Positions 25,153 through 36,166 of a DNA stretch of 64,000 nucleotides are shown in pieces; the stretch's first letter is position 1, and each line of letters starts with the position of its first letter. Below the pieces are notes generated by a model. That model was not told the origin of the DNA. It made no database searches and saw nothing but the letters and a program-made list of their open reading frames with translations. Position numbers and translations under genes: made by a program. The DNA lies in NCBI RefSeq assembly GCF_003073045.1, contig NC_037595.1:11834074-11898073 (forward strand), written 5' to 3'. Origin of the DNA: Pomacea canaliculata (Eukaryota > Mollusca > Gastropoda > Architaenioglossa > Ampullariidae).

Positions 25153-26626
25153 AAATAAAAGCAATATTCACATTCTTAGTGCTTAGTGTTGGCAGGGCAG
25201 GAGACTTACACCAAAAACAATAATACATTATATAAAGTCTATGCTTACACTGGACAGTTTCAGTGCAAACAACATCGCTGGCGGGAAAAAAAAAAAGCTT
25301 TTCCACTGGAAGACAAGTGTCGATAAAATAAATAAGCTACAGTGACCTGAGTTCAGCTTAAATAGATTTTACCAAACGATCGAAAACTAGAGAGGCAAGG
25401 GTACACGTTGTGATCGCTCCGTTTCTACCTGTACACCTGTCCATCTACACATTCCTTTCTCAGTCAACTCTCCGACATTTTAAAGACCAACCTTAACGGT
25501 TTGCGTGTTTTTTTGTTTTTTTTGTTGTTGTTGTTTTTTTCAGATTCGCTAGCAAAGTTCACGATTCGCACCTAATTAATGAACGGATGGGTTTTGGAGG
25601 CTGAAATTTACAGGTTAAGTCTATATCGCCTTTATCTACTGATAACTGAAGACAATTAACGCAAACAGTTCAGGTTGTTCTTTAAGTCTGGTGTGGACAG
25701 CTTCAGACAATCTGCATAAAGAAAATTCATGTTTTGAATAGCATCGTCTGTTTCTAGATTTCTATTTTGTGCACGCACGAATGCACACACACAACATATA
25801 CATTCACACTTCATTACCCGCTCACCGACCCCGGGGTTTAAAGGTACCAGACGTGAGGATCGCACGTGAAGCTCGACTGTAAGGACGTCAGAAACCTTTG
25901 ACCTCTGCGGCAGAAGCTCTGACGTCAAACGTCTGATCCGCACACCACGTGTCTCGTGCTTATCGCATCGGCAACCAATGGACGAACTCTTTTCTCCCCA
26001 ACGGGGATTCATGCTCACTGCACACGCACACAGGCTGCACGTGATTTTCTTTTTTAACCCCGGCATTGAACTCGAGAGGTCAAAGTTCCTTGGGCGGATC
26101 AAGTGCACACCACCTCCTGAGATCAGTTCATTGCCGTGAGTGTTGTTGCTGTCAAAAAAAACATTGTCAGCACCTTGCACGCGTTGTTTTTAAATTCCTT
26201 ACCTGCGTGGACTAGGTCAAGGTAAGGTTTAACGACAGGTAACGAAAAGAATAAAAAAAGTAACGAAGAAAAATGTGTGTGTGTGTGTGTGACAGCTTGA
26301 CGGGGAAGAAGCGCGAAACACTTACCTTGTGAATACAGGTGATAGTGTGTCTCAATGGCTCTTTCATGGCGCAATGGTTAACTCTTACATCATCGCTAGG
26401 TGACAGCAGTGAACCTTTGACAGGTTGGCGAGGTCAGGATGCATTGGGAACGTATGCTACTCGTGATTAGATGAAGCACTGGACCGCTGGAAGGTTCGAA
26501 GGGGTCATAGTATCCTAGCCTCTCACTGACTTCATGATGTGCATCCAAACTAATGTAGTTAATCAGCAAATGTGATGTTCAAAATTTCTTAAAATTTACT
26601 GTCCAGAAGATCGCTCGATGTTCAAA

Positions 26627-26760
26627 ATATATAATAATAACATTTATATATCGCTTTCTCCGGCACCACCTGGACTCAAAGCGCTTTACATACAGGCGCG
26701 TGAGTACAACTTTTAGAGCAGGTCTCAATGGCACGTACAGGAACAACCATGTACAGCAAA
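26627..26760 (+). repeat. Dispersed repeat with the 'ACATTTATATATCGCTTT' signature
   Basis: ATAATAATAACATTTATATA, then TCGCTTTCTCCGGCACC and CTCAAAGCGCTTTACA, match a signature I know as a dispersed repeat in many invertebrate genomes (a form of 'atttatatagcgctt ... tcaaagcgctttaca'). The two AGCG/CGCTT arms can pair. No coding capacity. Confidence 0.5.
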
Positions 26761-29700
26761 ATATAAATAAAGTTGATTTAGGTTGATGAGTTCTATTAGC
26801 TTTAATTTATTTATTGTTGTGGTGTTAACGATAGAAGGCTTTAACCCGCTGCTCTTACAAACTGTTGGTGCCAGACCGTGTACAGTTTTTAACATTTATT
26901 CATTATTTTGATTTTTGGGACAATCACTTAAAGCTTCTTTATTGAAATAATAGAAGCTTTGAAACTTAAAGATTATTAAGTGGTTTTTTTAAAAAAATAA
27001 TTTCATGAAATTAATTACTGAATGTATGCATTAGCCTTAAAAACTTGTCTTCTGCTTTTTTTCATGCTGGTCAGATCTCTGTTGTCGACTTTCTCTGTTT
27101 CTACTTTATGTACTTCACGTTTTATTAGTCGGAGTTACTCTTTATGCTAACCCACTTAAACAGATTCAGCTAAGTAATGATGAGGGTTCTTTCTGAGCGA
27201 ATCCATGCCACTTCAAAAAGGAAAACATGTTTTTCACAGAAAACGGTTTTACTGTTGCCGAAGTACATTCTGATAGCAATTACTACTGTGACCCCATCAA
27301 CGTCTGACGCAACTCGACCTTCGTATCGGCTGTCAACAGTTATTGTACACAAAAGTTCAGGTGAAACACGAAGCAAAACAGGTTCAACGAAAATAGACTA
27401 GACATTTCTTTTGTCATGTGAGGTTTATTGCTTGTTTGTGTAGATACATTATCATGCTGGTCATTGCCTCCGAGGGATTTGTGGGTTAGGGTTAGGGGCG
27501 CGTGCGTGTGTATCCGCTCTCACGTGTGAATAGTCAGCAAATGAGTTGTTATGAAGCATTTGCGTACCTGGAGAATTTTTTTTTTCTCACACCCGCGCAT
27601 TCTTTTGAGATTATTTAGATTTTTTAATGATAGTATCAGCCCACGCGACTAATTAAAACTACTCGAAAGTATCACGTGCTGCGGAGATAGAACGTCTCTG
27701 GAAATACTTTCTCTAATATTATCAATATAATCTAATCTGGTTGAACAGGTGGAAGCTTCAATGATCAATCTGTCATCAGACCATCATGACACTGGCGATG
27801 TTAAGTGATGAGTCATTGACCATGTGTCCGCGGTACAGAAAGGTAGACTGCGGTCAGTAGAAGAGATAACACGATGACTTATGACGATGATGTAAGTAGC
27901 TGTTTATCGACCTCGCCACCGAGATCGGGAAAGACCCAGGCTTCTTGACTGTAGTGACCTTGCGTATTTGTCTAGGGACAAGTTGGTTATCAGCATCATC
28001 GCTCTTGTCCTCGGGATGAGCGCGCCTCCCCCTCAGGTGCTGCGCAGACGTCGACTGTGACTCACGAAAAAGGGTTTCGCCAGATGATGGCCACAGCACA
28101 AGAGTATTATAAGACTCCTGCTGTTGTTTTCATCTGCTAATCTCTCACATCACAAGAATTAACCGTGTTAATCGAAATACTGTACATAACGGCAACATCG
28201 TTACGAATCGTCATGCGCATGTTTAGCGTAAGACTCGTTGACTCGATCTGTTTTGCTAACCTTTGGTCTGAGACACATTTTCGTCCATTCGCAGCTGTAA
28301 TAACTGTCATAATAACACTTGTACCAAAACAAGGGAGTCTGAGGTCGGCATACGGAATCGAAAGTAGGTTTAATGAAGCCAAGGACGATAGCAAAAAGCA
28401 AGCCACTCCAGCTGTATATTTGAATAGGATAATCGGATTTGCAACATTTTCATTAGCACTTTCCGAAAAACAAACAACATCAATTAAAATAAAGATTGGA
28501 AAGATATTCGTAGCATGTAGCTGTCGGTGCTACCACTTAATTATAATAATTATTTTTTAAATTATGCTAAGCGGTGACAGTTCTGTTCACCGACACAGAC
28601 ACATACATAACGCTATGTCCCTTTGAATACATGCACACCCACAATTAAGTACCAACACAGATGTACTGACTAACCGTCACTCATTAAGACAAACCCTGCT
28701 TATTACAATATCGTGATAATGCATCGCACCCCGCGTCTCCAAAAAAATTCTTTAAGAAACGCAAACCTAGAGTGAATGACTTTCTGGTACTTGCAAACAA
28801 CAAAATTCACAAATCTCAAAAGATCTACTGAAAAATAACTATGAGAAACGTTACAGCAGCCAGAGGCAGAGCCTGTGCATTAATTCTAAGGGTGTCCAAA
28901 CAGACGAACAGACTCGAGTACCACTGAAGTACATTCAACAAATGTGCGTCGACAAGAACTAGGACTGAGTAAGTATGGTCTGCATTATCTGAATTACTCT
29001 TCTTACATAAAATAATAATGCAGATCTTTAAAATAAATAATGACATGTGGGTATTTCCGAATTTAAAAAAAATTTCCATAGTTAAATATACAATAAACGG
29101 GAGACTACTCAGTTAATATGAAACGCTTTAAGTCGTACTGAAGTGTTCTCCCCTTTTTCTTAGCTTCAGGGTCTTCAGTTCCCTTGTTAAAATACATTTT
29201 TCGGAAAAATAACAATCAAATTTTTGCAACATAATAGTGTAATATTTGTGAGAACGTATTTGGAATTAAAGTACGAGAAACTATCGTCTATTATCTTTAT
29301 TCTCCCATAGAGTGGACTCTCCGATTACTGTTTTCTTTTCGTTATCTTTATGCCTATACTTTTTAATCTAGGAATGGCATAACAGTACTTTCATTAGGAA
29401 TTTTGACCAACAACAAAGTATTATGTGTTTATGTTTTTCGTGTGTTTTGACGATCACAAAAAAGCCCTTTTTTTAGGGTTTAGGGAGCCTGCCAACAGGA
29501 AAAAAACACAACTCTCAGCTCTGACTGGCCTTTTGAAAGTGAGCAAGGATTTCATGTGAGGCAGTCATTTGAGCATTTAAGCCAGGAGTATTCAGTTCAC
29601 ATTCATGTCCATCTAACATACTCATTTTCACAATATCATATCCATGTTGTTTGCTCTTCCTTCTGTTTTTTTTTTAATTAGCATGCAACTGGTACAATTG

Positions 29701-30158
29701 TCAGAACTGTTTTGTCTTGTTAGCATATTTAGCAGGACTTACTCCCTTTATACATTCGATCGTGCATTTTCAAGAAATTGTTCATAGGTTCTGCATAGAA
29801 ATCACTGTCCAAAATGTGTATCATACATGGAAGAATACAATGAATACAAAGTGGTTTTATAACTCAACTTACATAACTTTAGCATAAAAAGCCTTTTTAA
29901 ATAATATTACATCACCCATGTAACAACAGAAATTGTGTCATCATTATTCTAAATTTTTCATATTTTAAATAAATATATTTTATTCATATGGTGTAGGTCA
30001 TTGTCATTATTATTCAGATATTTTGACAATTGGAAAGTCTCAAAGCTAACATTTTCAGTTAAACTTTTCTTGGAAACTCAAAAGTCACAAGGCAACACCA
30101 CACTTTCATTTCCCTTCTAGCCATGAGATAAGCAAAACATCAGCATATCCATTTTGTT
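26761..30158. other. Non-coding stretch
   Basis: AT-rich with no convincing exon. Overlapping frames on both strands at 28,137-28,560 are fairly long for this composition but start at non-ATG codons or lack any motif. A two-unit TTAGGG occurrence at about 27,484 is too short to be telomeric. Confidence 0.5.
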
Positions 30159-30416
30159 AGTGACCAATTCTTTGAGCTTAAACGTATTGCACATGATGAT
30201 GCAAAAATAGAGTTTTACACTGGATTTCCTACACTAAAATTCATAGAACCACATGCTCTGGTAATGTATCAAACATGTGGAAAATCATTTGAGAAACTTC
30301 ACATGAAGCACACAAATGGAAGTATTCAGCTTATTGACAAACTACTGTTTCCTGTACAACTAAGACAGGTTCCACTGCTAGCAGATTTCTTTGCCATTAT
30401 TCCGTCAAGCTCTTGA
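30159..30416 (+). pseudogene. Decayed Harbinger/ISL2EU-like transposase fragment
   Basis: An 85-codon frame without an ATG contains LKRIAHDDAKIEFYTGFPTL. That resembles the 'DDxKxxFYTGFPS' helix-turn-helix stretch that precedes the DDE domain in ISL2EU/THAP-linked transposases. The rest (through LLFPVQLRQVPLLADFFAII) aligns only loosely with the following region, and no DDE core is visible. It is a fossil. Confidence 0.4.
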
Positions 30417-30475
30417 TATATCTTAATAAACCATAATTAAGACTGCAAGTGCTCCTAGTTACACCACTGTTTCAG

Positions 30476-30880
30476 TCATAGAATGGATCACATACCGGAA
30501 AACATTCCACTTTATACTTATTGTCAAAGTAGTGTGTGACACCGCACGTCAGTCACCCTCCGACTGGTCTCCTAAGCGGAGTAAAGGCTGGACCCATTAC
30601 CAGAAATCCTGCAAGTCCACTCTTGCCACACACGATACCTGGAACAACTTATTGTGTGAAAGCAGGATTGATTGTCCTGACACAAACAGCGATTGTTTGT
30701 CAGGACGATGCTTGTGCAAGTTGTGCAAGTGTGACTGTCTTTTAGGCGAGCTGAAGAAGTGGCACAATGGAAGATGCTCGACAGACGGCGACTGCAATAG
30801 GCACCACGCCACGTGCTACAAACGTGTGTGTAGGTGTGTCCCCGGGTACTTCTACACCACACATGACACGTGTACTGGCA
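30476..30880 (+). CDS. EB-module exon of a secreted cysteine-rich protein
   Basis: The exon runs from the acceptor cactgtttcag to the donor ggca|gtgagt, both in phase 1, as is usual for extracellular module exons. It has two EB-like cysteine clusters: the first around CESRIDCPDTNSDCLSGRC, the second around GRCSTDGDCNRHHATCYKRV and then CRCVPGYF. EB modules are found in secreted or surface proteins of invertebrates. No signal peptide exon is visible upstream, where transposon remains lie. The N-terminal 18 residues after the acceptor are hydrophobic and may not be coding; a shorter exon is possible. See the PAN exon at 31,202 for the likely continuation. Confidence 0.55.
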
Positions 30881-31201
30881 GTGAGTAGACAATGGTTCTG
30901 TGTGGTGTGATTGACAGCAACAAACTTTGTTGTCGGCTTGTTACAGTCAGGGACGGAAGAGCTTTTCTATGATTTTCGCCTTCTTAAAGGAATAAATTGT
31001 AAAACAACATAGCCGCATGTAGATAGACTGAATAAAAGGAAGAAATGATGAAAGACAACACGTGGGCCGAAAACAAATTAGAAATGTGTTCACTTGATTA
31101 TGGATGTTGTTGGAAATGAGTCAAAATGTAGAACAATTAAGTTCAACTTTAACATGTAAATAGTTGCTTACCACAGTTGTTTACATTAGCTTGCATCACA
31201 G

Positions 31202-31425
31202 GCGAGTTGTAGGACACCTTTACAGACTATCCTGACAGCGCTCTGCGCGCAAACAACTTTACTAGCTGGGATGGACTCACTGTGGAAGTCTGCAAGGGCA
31301 GGTGCCAGACTAACAAGACTTGCCTCACCTTTGATTTCAAAGGTCTGTATGGGAAAAGCTTGAAACATTGGTATACTAACATGATGGTAGAGATGGCAGG
31401 TGACTGTGTCCTCTACAACTGCTAA
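31202..31425 (+). pseudogene. PAN/apple-like exon, interrupted by one in-frame TAG
   Basis: After the acceptor gcttgcatcacag the exon starts in phase 1, matching the EB exon. It reads S-E-L, then TAG (31,210-31,212), then DTFTDYPDSALRANNFTSWD, with later pieces VEVCKGRCQTNKTCLTFDF and DCVLYNC before TAA. The cysteine pattern and 'CxxRC...C..F.F...C.L' layout resemble a PAN/apple adhesion domain. Using the internal acceptor tgtag|gac would skip the stop but shift the frame relative to the upstream donor. Either this copy is a pseudogene, or an extra exon or unusual splice exists. Confidence 0.5.
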
Positions 31426-32689
31426 AGTCTGCTTCACGTGTCCTGCCCTGTGTTCTATTAATAGCACGCTTTGTCCAGAAAACAACGGACACCCCTAAAC
31501 AATGGCAACACTGTTGAAATATGTTGTCTCTGTATATTTCTACCATCTGTAGACGCCTACATAAAGACTACGAAACACATTTTGACAGCAAACTTCAAGC
31601 GCCATAATCTACAAACATGTTTGAATGCAAAAGGTACTGAATACATTTAGGATACAACAAAGTGTGTGAAATTACATGAAGTATACAATTGCTAATGTGC
31701 GAATTAACTTTTGATAGTTGCTTGCTTTCTGTAGGAAGAAAGTGTAAAGGTAAAATCACACCGAACCCACGACTATCTAGTTACTACTGCAGTGCAGTGT
31801 GAATGTACTACACCACATATACAGAGATAAACTCCTGTGTTTACTACAGACTTCCACTTTCATTACGACTGAATATAAGTCACAAATGGAAGAATAGCTC
31901 AATCGTCCACCAATGATCTTATTTACTTCGTGTGCAGCTAGACAATACAACTCTTCTATTCTACTTCCGCACCTGTCCATCATGGAATCTGTTCACCTGG
32001 CACTGAAGACACACCTCATCCTTGAGCAATACTCGCACAGTCCACATCATGCTTGTCCTTTTGTCAACCGCTCCTTTCTCCACTTTTTTCCGTTTATTGC
32101 TTCTTCCCTCGTCGTCAGCTCGCCCTGCAGCTCTAACACTGACAACAAGACATCCAGGACTCTAGCATCAGGACCATGGACTGACAACACTGGGGGAGCA
32201 CAGCAGAAATGGGGAAATCAGGGCTTCTGCTAAGGCTAAATTCTTTGGGATTCTAGGGACCCCTTCTTCAGATTTTTAAGGGGTCCCTGTTCTTTGCCCA
32301 AATTTGAAGGGGACCCCATCGACGAAAACTGAAGGGGTCCTCCGAACTTTTAATGCGTACTGTACGCAATTTTTTGCGTAAGCAGAAGACCTGACATAGG
32401 TGTGAATCATTCAACACATGAGAAACCAAAAACATGAAACTTTTCTGAAACAGCCCTGTTTTTCCTGTTTGCCTTGTGACCTACACGGCGAACTCTCCCA
32501 AGCAGTTCAGCGAACCTGTTTGGCTCTTGTTTACCATTTTAGAACCAGTTTTAAAAATTCGTGTGATTTTTTGTTTTACATCATGGCTGTGAAATTTACA
32601 GAGGCTCTTTCAAATCTGAGCGAGGTGCATGCAGTTCATTTGAGTTGCTGAACTTTGGAATTTATACAAAGGACAAGCAAGTAAATTGG
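31426..32689. other. Non-coding stretch with hairpins
   Basis: No exon supported. A cluster of GGGGTCC/GGACCCC hairpin words lies at 32,255-32,340. Confidence 0.5.
32255..32372. repeat. Hairpin cluster (AGGGACCCCTT / AAGGGGTCCCT)
   Basis: A perfect 11-base inverted repeat (32,255-32,265 with 32,278-32,288, 12-base loop) is followed by GAAGGGGACCCC and GAAGGGGTCC words and a small TGCGTA/TACGCA hairpin near 32,354. It is probably the end of a short inverted-repeat element. Confidence 0.5.
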
Positions 32690-33376
32690 GGAGTGAAGCT
32701 GTATTAGCTGTGTTAAAGACGGTCTGACTGCCTGAGCCAATCAGAGGTTATGTGCTATCAACCTGGGCTCAATAACAAGGCTTATGATACTGCACACAGA
32801 CTCATGCAACTATACATGTCTGTGAGCAATTGCCTCTATACAAACAATTATTATTGTTGTCCAGCACTGGCTCACTGTCATTCAACAGCAGGACTTTTAG
32901 GACTGTGAGACCAAACAGAGTTGGCCTACAAAATACCTGATAGCCAGGAGACCAAACAGTGGTAACGCTGCCTACACAAGAGAAAGAACAAAGTGATAGC
33001 TGTAAAATGGTTAGACAAGAAAGAAGTGGTGGCACTGACAATACACAAGCCCTAGATGTTGAAGACTAGGTCCACACAGAAAGCAAGAAAACGACCGTGG
33101 GTATTGCAGATTACAACACACACAATGGGGTGTGTGGACCACAGTGACCAAATGATGGCATGCATGTCACCGCACAAACACCCTCAGATGGTGGAAGCAC
33201 TGCTAGTGACTTTCATCTGACACTTTTTGGAGCCAATCAAAGCCATGCAGTGTCATGTTTGCTATGCAAGGAGGAAAGCTACAGGCGCAGACATAAATCT
33301 CCAAGCTCTCCTTGAGTTTGTCATTGTGTTTTTTATAACTGGGATGTCATGGCTAAAAATGCCCTCAGGCTTATAG
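32690..33376 (+). pseudogene. piggyBac transposase remnant
   Basis: Conserved piggyBac stretches appear in order with at least one frameshift and several stops: GVKLY; EPIRGYVL; AYDTAHRLMQLYM; LYTNNYYCCPALA (normally xxTDNYYTSPALA); RTVRPNRVGL; AVKWLDKKEVVALTIH; MGCVDHSDQMMA (the GVDxSDQ motif with the last catalytic Asp); CHVCYARRKATG. The second catalytic Asp is replaced by Asn (AAC at 32,843-32,845). The N-terminal half and the terminal repeats are not seen. It is a dead DNA transposon. Confidence 0.8.
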
Positions 33377-33834
33377 CCATTAAATAAAATGTTCAAGTGT
33401 TATGTTTTGTGGTCTTGCGTCAATTTGGATAAAAGTGTTGGAACTGCATTTTCTTCCTTTTCTGGTTTGCAACAGGACTGTATATAGCATTATAACTGCT
33501 TGGATCTATTTGCTGGATTCCACTCCACTGTGCTTCATTCACTTCAGCAGCTACCTTGAGCTACAGTGAATAAACTGAGCGATCACCTTTAGCAGTTTCA
33601 TGATAAAATTTCTTCATATTCTCAAGATTACTAAATATCTTGCCAGTATTCTCCTGATGTCACTAACCTTATTCTCTGGAGTCGTTACAGTTAAATCTAC
33701 AGTTATCGCCCTTTACTGCCAACACAGAGAGTCCTTGGATTGTTCTTCGTTCTACATCTTTGTTACTATATTGAGATTTTATCCAGTCCCCTTTGGGTGA
33801 GAAAATGCTCTTTATGAATTCCCGCTTATTATTA

Positions 33835-34008
33835 CAGTCGGACCTCGATAAGTCGAACTCAAAGGGACCCGAAAAAAATTTGACTTACGGAGTTTTCGAG
33901 TTAGGGAAAATGGCATAATAGGCGCAGGTATTTGGCCAGGAACTAACAATTAATTCGATATAGGGAGGTTTTCGACTTAGGGAAGGTCGACTTACCGAGG
34001 TCCGACTG
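33835..34008. mobile_element. pogo/Tigger-type MITE, 174 bases
   Basis: The ends are CAGTCGGACCTCGATAAGTC and its near-perfect inverse (ACTTACCGAGGTCCGACTG), flanked by TA on both sides (33,833-33,834 and 34,009-34,010). A terminal CAGT plus a TA target duplication is the pogo/Tigger hallmark. It has no coding capacity. Confidence 0.85.
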
Positions 34009-34329
34009 TATAAGCAAAGCTGTACCATACCAAAAATACTATGTACATGACAATGGGAGCTTTATAGAGGAAACCTAACCATGTATTGTTAGTATCTTTC
34101 TGTATATATTTCAGACATTCTACATTATGTTTTGTGACATCTTAAGTGCATTTATTTCCTTGTGAACTATAACTGCGAACCAAGCAGTGTTTACAGCCTT
34201 GATTTCTATTGATAATACAACATTCAGAATTTTTCCAAACTCACTTTATCTTTTTGAGCATATGCAACATTAATCTGTGTGTGCTTAGATTCTTCATGGA
34301 TCAGTCCACATGTATTTCTGACAAATAAA

Positions 34330-34470
34330 CTAGGTTTTTGTGGTGATAGGACCCAATTTGGTATGGTAGCCTACTCCAAAACACACCCACATCTTGACCA
34401 CACTAGTTCTTGTCACTTGATACCCAGAAGCGTTATTAAAACCCATGATAAAGAAGGTAATGTCTAGGCA
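34330..34470 (-). pseudogene. Possible Tc1/mariner-like transposase scrap
   Basis: On the - strand, SVVKMWVCFGVGYHTKLGPI resembles the 'SVMVWGCFSxxGxGPL' stretch of Tc1-like DDE transposases. Nothing on either side extends it in frame. Weak, by motif only. Confidence 0.25.
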
Positions 34471-35411
34471 TCCACAAGAATGACATAAATATCTCTCACT
34501 AATCCTGTCTGCCTGCCGAGAGACAGTGAATGAAAGCAATGGTTTCTTGCCATTTAAATTCCTCTATGGAAGATGCAATGAGGCTGCCTCAGTCTCTTAG
34601 TATCAATGTGGACCTACCAGAAATAGAAGAAAGTAAAACTGAAAAGCCACAAAATTGCATTTCCAATGCCAATGGGATTATTCTAGTGGATGTGCATGCC
34701 AACCTGGTCACAGAACAAGCCACCTCAAAGAATGCAGCATCAATTTTCTGTGAAACACATGCGTTAGAATGAAAGAAAATATTGAAACTTTTCTGTTAGC
34801 CAGAGTCAAGTAGATACACCTTTTAACCCTAAAGGAATCCTTTGGTATTATCGACTACACTCCAGAAGACATCAGCCTATGATTATAAGACACCAAAAAA
34901 CCCTTGATTTAGCATTTCCAAGTGACACAACACCTGCAGTTACACTTGCATAAAAAACCAAATGTTCAGTCCATATAGCATTGCCATAACCACGATATCA
35001 TAATTGTGGAAGCAACTTTAAGTCCATGAATATCTGGTAAAGAATGTAATTAACCATCTGATCTGTGACAAATGGTGCAAGACAAAAGGATAATCTAAAT
35101 GGTGGAAACTTTGTGTGAACACCGAATCCATTTGGTGCCACTTTTCATTATTTTTCTTATTTTTTGGAATATCGACACTAGCTTTGATGGAACTATCATA
35201 TAAATTGCATGCTTCTTCTATAAAGCATTTCATTGTGTAATACATATATAAAACAGGCTTTCAATATGTACATTAGTACATATTTACTAATTAATGTAGA
35301 ACAATTGCATTCAGTGTGCTTGAAAGTTTAAGTGTTTCTGATCAAGTCTACTGTGTAATGCTATATTTGACCATAAAATATGCTCATAATGTCATAATAT
35401 GATTTTAATTA

Positions 35412-35981
35412 CAGTCAAATCTTGCTACTATGCCACCTCGCTACTATGCCACTCTCGGTATTATACCACTTTTGCTCGGTCCGGACTATAAATTCAATGC
35501 AAAATAAATTTACTATGCCACCACCTACTCTCGCTACTATGCCACCTGCAGAGGAAAAGGTGCACGAGAACGAGGAGATCAAGCTGTCTGACTTTCTCAA
35601 AGCAGACGAGTGCCTCACAACTGGCGGGTCTTTCACGATGGAGGAGATTGCGGAGGAGATACTGTGCAGTGAGGAGCCGATGGAAAGCGAAGAGGACGAG
35701 ATCGAGGAGGAAATTGTTCCGATCGAGGAAGCCCAGCGCACTTGGAGCACCATCCGGAAGTTCTTACAACAGAGAAGTGGGAAGCACGGTGTGATGCAAG
35801 CGTGCGATTTACTAGACAACGAGATGTACAAGATCCACCGAAAGAACATGCGCCAGCCGACGATTCTTGTGAGCTTTGGACTGACGGGTAACTTCAGCAA
35901 ATAAAGCCGTTTTTACGAACCCTCACTACTATGCCACTTTTGCTCGGTCCCGGCGGGTGGCATAGTAGCGAGATTTGACTG
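35412..35981 (+). mobile_element. Tigger-derived element with ORF, 570 bases
   Basis: TA-flanked inverted ends (left CAGTCAAATCTTGCTACTAT, right inverse CAGTCAAATCTCGCTACTAT) enclose a short remnant of a Tigger/pogo element. The word RCTACTATGCCAC recurs four times on the + strand (35,424; 35,440; 35,533; 35,925) and once inverted (35,957). The catalytic domain is gone; only the C-terminal transposase end is left (see the CDS inside). Confidence 0.85.
35446..35904 (+). CDS. Tigger-like transposase C-terminal fragment, open frame
   Basis: An uninterrupted frame with several ATGs (35,446; 35,497; 35,515) runs to a TAA overlapped by AATAAA (35,900-35,905). It reads a 'LSDFLKADECLTTGGSFTME' block, then an acidic Glu/Asp run, then EEAQRTWSTIRKFLQQRSG. 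This is the usual tail of Tigger/jerky-family transposases ('DFVxVDDxVxTTGxLTDEEI ... EAxxALxxLRxYLQ'). The CENP-B-like DNA-binding and DDE domains are missing, so it cannot transpose. It is open over its whole length, which suggests recent origin or use as a short non-autonomous element. Confidence 0.65.
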   Translation: MPLSVLYHFCSVRTINSMQNKFTMPPPTLATMPPAEEKVHENEEIKLSDFLKADECLTTGGSFTMEEIAEEILCSEEPMESEEDEIEEEIVPIEEAQRTWSTIRKFLQQRSGKHGVMQACDLLDNEMYKIHRKNMRQPTILVSFGLTGNFSK

Positions 35982-36166
35982 TATTAACAGTAATAGTAAT
36001 TCGTTTTTTTAATTACTAGTTAACTAAGTTTCTTAGAGACCAATATGATTTACCTTACCTTTATCTTCTATTGCAATGAACCAGACACCTGAATCAATAT
36101 AGACTGAATATAAACCTTTCAAGAACATCTATTGAATAATTTAAAACTGTGAGTTGCAGTTTGAGG

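Noticed and set aside
25656..26180. 174-codon reverse frame
   Set aside because: It begins at GTG and has no domain or splice support.
27484..27499. TTAGGG-like units (also CCCTAA near 39,160)
   Set aside because: Only two units each, too short to be telomeric or an interstitial telomere block.
28137..28560. Overlapping long frames on both strands
   Set aside because: Low-complexity Ile-rich ends, no motif and no splice sites that define an exon.
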